Part shown: piece by piece, positions 61,004 through 64,000 of the stretch | Numbering within the stretch: the stretch's first letter is position 1 | Layout: every line of letters starts with the position of its first letter | NCBI GenBank assembly: GCA_902826685.1 | Contig: CADEFT010000015.1 | Span: forward strand, 1 to 64,000 | Direction of reading: 5' to 3' | Length of the DNA: 64,000 nucleotides | DNA from: an uncultured Acidobacteriota bacterium | GTDB taxonomy: Bacteria; Acidobacteriota; Terriglobia; Bryobacterales; Bryobacteraceae | The notes under the pieces: model-generated | Databases searched by the model: none | Told to the model about the DNA's origin: nothing | The model's input: the letters and a program-made list of their open reading frames with translations, nothing else | Translations under genes and position numbers: made by a program

Positions 61004-63268
61004 ATGCGTCTCGTTGCGGCGATCTTCGCCCTGGCATTTCCGATCCTCGCGCAGCAGCCTGGGCTGGTGGCGAAGTACTGCGTTGGCTGCCACAACCAGA
61101 AGCTGAAGACGGCCGGCCTTGTTTTGGAAGGGTTGGACGCGGATAATCCGGGCCGCGGCGCGGGCATCTGGGAGCGTGTGCTGCGGCAGGTGAGCGCGGG
61201 GCAGATGCCTCCGGCGGGTTTGCCTCGTCCCGACGCGGCCACCGTCGCGGAGTTTTGCAAGCGCCTGGAGGCGGCACTTGATCGCGCGGCGGCCTCCACT
61301 CCGAATCCGGGTGCGCCGATGCCGCACCGGTTGAACCGCACCGAATACAGCAACGCCGTTCGCGACCTGCTGGGCGTCGATACCAAGCCGGGCGAGAAGT
61401 TTCCGGTGGATGAATCGGGCAGCGGGTTCGACAACATGGCCGACCTGTTGTCGATGTCGCCGGCGCTGGTGGAGCGCTACCTGTCGGCGGCGCGGGGGAT
61501 CGCGCGGCTGGCCGTGGGCGATCTCGCGGTGAAGCCGGGGGAAGAGACTTTCAGCGCGCAGGGACGGACGCCGCAAAGCGAAGAGGTGCCCTTCGGCTCG
61601 CGCGGCGGCCTGGCGGTCGAACACTACTTTCCGCTCGACGCCGAATACGAATTTCAAATCCAACTCGCCGGGGCCTCGGAAGAGAACCGCGCAAGGGGCG
61701 CCTATAAGCTGCGGCTGCCGGTGAAGGCCGGATCGCATCTTATCTCCGCCGCGTTCCTGCGTGAGTCGGCCAAGGCGGAAATCTCCGCGCCCGTAGTGGG
61801 ACGTCGCGGGCCAGCCGCGGAACCGGCGCCCGCCCCCGCCGCGGAAATGGATTTGCGGCTGGACGGCGAACGGCTCAAACGGTTCCTGGTGACGCAGCGC
61901 ACGACGCCGGAAATCGCGACCGTGACGATCGCGGGTCCGTTCCAACCCACCGGACGCGGCGATACACCCAGCCGGCGGAAGATTTTCCTCTGCAAACCGG
62001 TGGCGAAGGACGAGGAGCCTTGCGCGCGAACCATCGTGGCCAACCTGGCGCGCCGGGCGTTCCGGCGGCCGGTGACGGACGCCGACATCAATCCGTTGAT
62101 GGCGTTCTACAACAAACGCCGCCGCGCGGACGGCGATTTCGATCAAGGGATTCAGGCGGCGCTGGAGGCCGTGCTGGTGTCGCCCGATTTTCTTTTCCGT
62201 TTCGAGCCCGACCCGCCCGGTGCGGCGCCGGGGAGCGTCTATCGCACGGGCGATCTGGAACTCGCCTCGCGGCTTTCTTTCTTCCTCTGGAGCAGCGTTC
62301 CCGACGACGAACTGCTCAAGCTGGCCGAAGCCGGCCAATTACGGGATCCGGCGGTGCGCAAGGCGCAGGTGCGGCGCATGATGCTCGATCCGAAATCGGA
62401 TGCGCTCATCCGCAATTTCGGCGGACAGTGGCTGTTCCTGCGCACCCTTGACGGCGCCAAGCCGGACGCCGACATCTTTTCCAACTTCGACGAGCCGCTG
62501 CGCGGCGCCTTCCGCACCGAGACGGAACTGTTCCTCGCCAGCATTTTCCGCGAGAACCATAGCGTGCTGGCGCTGCTCGATGCCGATTATACGTTCGTGA
62601 ACCAGCGGCTGGCGCGATTTTACGGGATGCCCGGCATTTACGGCGCGCACTTCCGCAAGGCGCGAGTCACCGATGCCAACCGCCGGGGGCTGCTGGGGCA
62701 GGGCAGCGTGCTGACGGTGACCTCCTATCCCAATCGCACTTCGGTTGTGCAGCGCGGCAAGTGGATTCTCGAAAACCTGCTGGGCACGCCGCCACCGCCG
62801 CCACCGGCCGACGTGCCGGAAGTGAAAACGAAATCGCACGATGGGAAACCGGTGAGCCTGCGCGCGGCCATGGAAGAGCATCGCAAGAATCCGGTCTGTG
62901 CCTCCTGCCACGGGCGCATGGACCCGATCGGCTTCGCCTTAGAGAACTTCAACGCGGTGGGCGAATGGCGCAGCGAAGACGCGGGCGTTCCCATCGACAA
63001 CAAGGGCACGCTGCCGGACGGCACTGAGTTTCAGGGCCCGGCAGGTCTGCGGAAACTGCTGCTTGAGAAGCATCGCGATGAGTTCGTGCTAACCGTGACC
63101 GAGAAGCTTCTGACCTACGCGCTGGGGCGCGGTGTGGAGTTGTACGATAAGCCTACGGTGCGTGCGATCGCCCGGCAGGCGGCGCGCGACGACTACCGGA
63201 TGTCGGCGTTGGTGGAAGCGATCGTGGAGAGCGCTCCATTTCAAATGAGAAGGGCATCAACCAAATGA
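61004..63268 (+). CDS. DUF1587/1592/1588/1585 c-type cytochrome protein
   Basis: A 754-residue exported protein of the planctomycete-type cytochrome family. A signal (MRLVAAIFALAFPILAQ) is followed by a haem c motif CVGCH (near residue 26) with a QMPP axial-Met segment. DUF1587 (MPHRLNRTEYSNAVRDLLGVD), DUF1595, DUF1592 (TGDLELASRLSFFLWSSVPDDEL), DUF1588 (RRGLLGQGSVLTVTSYPNRTS with a second CASCH) and DUF1585 (TEKLLTYALGRGVELYD) follow in the usual order. Such proteins pair with DUF1552 proteins, as here, and are expanded in Planctomycetota and Acidobacteriota. The partner gene starts in ATGA overlap. Confidence 0.95.
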   Translation: MRLVAAIFALAFPILAQQPGLVAKYCVGCHNQKLKTAGLVLEGLDADNPGRGAGIWERVLRQVSAGQMPPAGLPRPDAATVAEFCKRLEAALDRAAASTPNPGAPMPHRLNRTEYSNAVRDLLGVDTKPGEKFPVDESGSGFDNMADLLSMSPALVERYLSAARGIARLAVGDLAVKPGEETFSAQGRTPQSEEVPFGSRGGLAVEHYFPLDAEYEFQIQLAGASEENRARGAYKLRLPVKAGSHLISAAFLRESAKAEISAPVVGRRGPAAEPAPAPAAEMDLRLDGERLKRFLVTQRTTPEIATVTIAGPFQPTGRGDTPSRRKIFLCKPVAKDEEPCARTIVANLARRAFRRPVTDADINPLMAFYNKRRRADGDFDQGIQAALEAVLVSPDFLFRFEPDPPGAAPGSVYRTGDLELASRLSFFLWSSVPDDELLKLAEAGQLRDPAVRKAQVRRMMLDPKSDALIRNFGGQWLFLRTLDGAKPDADIFSNFDEPLRGAFRTETELFLASIFRENHSVLALLDADYTFVNQRLARFYGMPGIYGAHFRKARVTDANRRGLLGQGSVLTVTSYPNRTSVVQRGKWILENLLGTPPPPPPADVPEVKTKSHDGKPVSLRAAMEEHRKNPVCASCHGRMDPIGFALENFNAVGEWRSEDAGVPIDNKGTLPDGTEFQGPAGLRKLLLEKHRDEFVLTVTEKLLTYALGRGVELYDKPTVRAIARQAARDDYRMSALVEAIVESAPFQMRRASTK

Positions 63269-64000
63269 TCATCAGCAAGAAAGCACTATCGCGCCGGACC
63301 CTGCTGCGAGGGGTGGGCGCATCGCTGGCGCTGCCCGTGCTCGATTCGATGACGCCCGCGCTTGCGGGAGGGCAGACCGCCCGGCCGGTGCGGATGGCGT
63401 TCCTCTATCACCCGGTCGGCATGATCATGGACCAATGGACGCCCAAGGCCAAGGGCTCGGGCTTCGAGTTCACGCCGACGATGAAGCCGCTTGAGCCGTA
63501 TCGCCAATACCTGAACGTGTTCACGGGCCTGGCGCAGGTGCAGGGACGCGCGCTTGGCGACGGCCCCGGCGATCATGCGCGCGAGGGCGCCACGTGGCTG
63601 ACCGGCGTGCACCCCAAACGGTCCGAGACCAACATCGGATGCGGCATTTCAGCCGATCAATGGGCGGCGAAAGAGTTGGGCAAGGCGACACAACTTTCCT
63701 CGCTCGAAATCGCGCTCGAATCGCCGGGGCTGGCGGGTGCGTGCGACCAGAACTACAGTTGCGCCTATACGAACACGGTCTCCTGGAAGACGCCGGCGAT
63801 TCCGTTGCCGATGGAGCCGAATCCACGGGCGATTTTCGAACGCCTGTTCGGCGATGGCGAAAGTAACGATGCCGCCTCGCGCGCCGCGCGGATGGCGCAA
63901 CAGCGCAGCCTGCTCGATTACGTCTCGGGCAGCATCGGCCGGTTGCAGACCAAACTGGGGCCGCGCGACCGCGGCAAGCTGAGCGAATACCTGGACGCGA
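63265..64000 (+). CDS. DUF1552 Tat-exported protein, truncated by the window end
   Basis: The first 245 codons are present; the gene runs off the window. A twin-arginine-type signal (LSRRTLLRGVGASLALPVLDS) is followed by the DUF1552 pattern: MAFLYHPVGMIMDQWTPKAKG, FTGLAQVQGRAL, GDHAREGATWLTGVHPK and SLEIALESPGL. It overlaps the cytochrome gene's stop by four bases, the standard DUF1592-DUF1552 pair. The role of the pair is not established, but a periplasmic sulfatase-like or redox function is often assumed. Confidence 0.93.
   Translation, partial: MIISKKALSRRTLLRGVGASLALPVLDSMTPALAGGQTARPVRMAFLYHPVGMIMDQWTPKAKGSGFEFTPTMKPLEPYRQYLNVFTGLAQVQGRALGDGPGDHAREGATWLTGVHPKRSETNIGCGISADQWAAKELGKATQLSSLEIALESPGLAGACDQNYSCAYTNTVSWKTPAIPLPMEPNPRAIFERLFGDGESNDAASRAARMAQQRSLLDYVSGSIGRLQTKLGPRDRGKLSEYLDA

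Overview
The window reads as a chromosomal segment of a high-GC, Gram-negative Acidobacteriota member, most like the Bryobacterales (Solibacter-type) lineage. The markers are an ADOP-type duplicated orphan permease, a DUF1592 c-type cytochrome protein followed by a DUF1552 Tat-exported protein, two related secreted S41 proteases, a PEP-CTERM protein and many secreted single-copy enzymes. No rRNA, tRNA, insertion sequence, prophage or CRISPR array was seen. Species assignment is inference from gene content only.

Layout. 1-3.7 kb: DeoC-like protein lacking the catalytic residues, small secreted protein, miaA and a secreted metallo-beta-lactamase-fold hydrolase. 4.0-6.5 kb: AT-richer three-gene cassette of secreted proteins of unknown function, the first carrying a one-base frameshift. 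6.6-11.4 kb: ADOP permease, flagellar motor genes (flbD-motA-motB) and a MerR regulator. 11.4-14.9 kb: TPP-dependent enzyme divergent from a sugar isomerase/oxidoreductase pair. 14.9-15.3 kb: degenerate ~100-bp tandem repeats that run into the 3' ends of both flanking genes.

15.3-18.6 kb is the most unusual part. An FHA-GAF-sigma54 activator gene is divergent from three tandem 16-codon genes repeated every 96 bp (MKIKSKVKAGGAVWGT, then MKVKTKVKAGSAAWGT twice). Copies 2 and 3 differ in the coding part only at synonymous positions. Upstream lie a good -24/-12 sigma54 promoter and a dyad about 110 bp before the predicted start. A terminator-like hairpin follows, then a GT-A glycosyltransferase with DxH and GHxFRK motifs like those of eukaryotic polypeptide GalNAc-transferases. 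I propose a sigma54-controlled family of tiny, possibly glycosylated peptides. The function is unknown.

18.7-23.1 kb: iron locus (STN/TonB-dependent siderophore receptor, PKHD-type dioxygenase, PepSY membrane protein). 23.3-28.7 kb: large-subunit catalase, a secreted protein and the three-gene transhydrogenase pntA1-pntA2-pntB. 28.8-34.9 kb: two S41 protease paralogues, SDR, a penicillin-binding-type transpeptidase and a DUF2778/L,D-transpeptidase-like protein. 34.9-37.2 kb: cheY-cheR-cheX operon and a PilZ protein. 37.4-42.4 kb: giant modular secreted GH140-like protein and a GT2 glycosyltransferase. 42.4-45.3 kb: AcuI-type reductase, SDR and a PEP-CTERM protein with a structured promoter. 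45.3-50.7 kb: AsmA and a tightly coupled four-gene set ending in an enolase-superfamily enzyme. 50.7-56.0 kb: esterase, GNAT enzyme coupled to a 27-residue membrane peptide, and a YceI / YVTN-propeller / cupredoxin / di-haem peroxidase operon. 56.0-60.9 kb: xth, GDYXXLXY-DUF2157 pair, FHA-DUF4123 protein, rph and rdgB. 61.0-64.0 kb: DUF1592 and DUF1552 pair, the latter cut by the window end.
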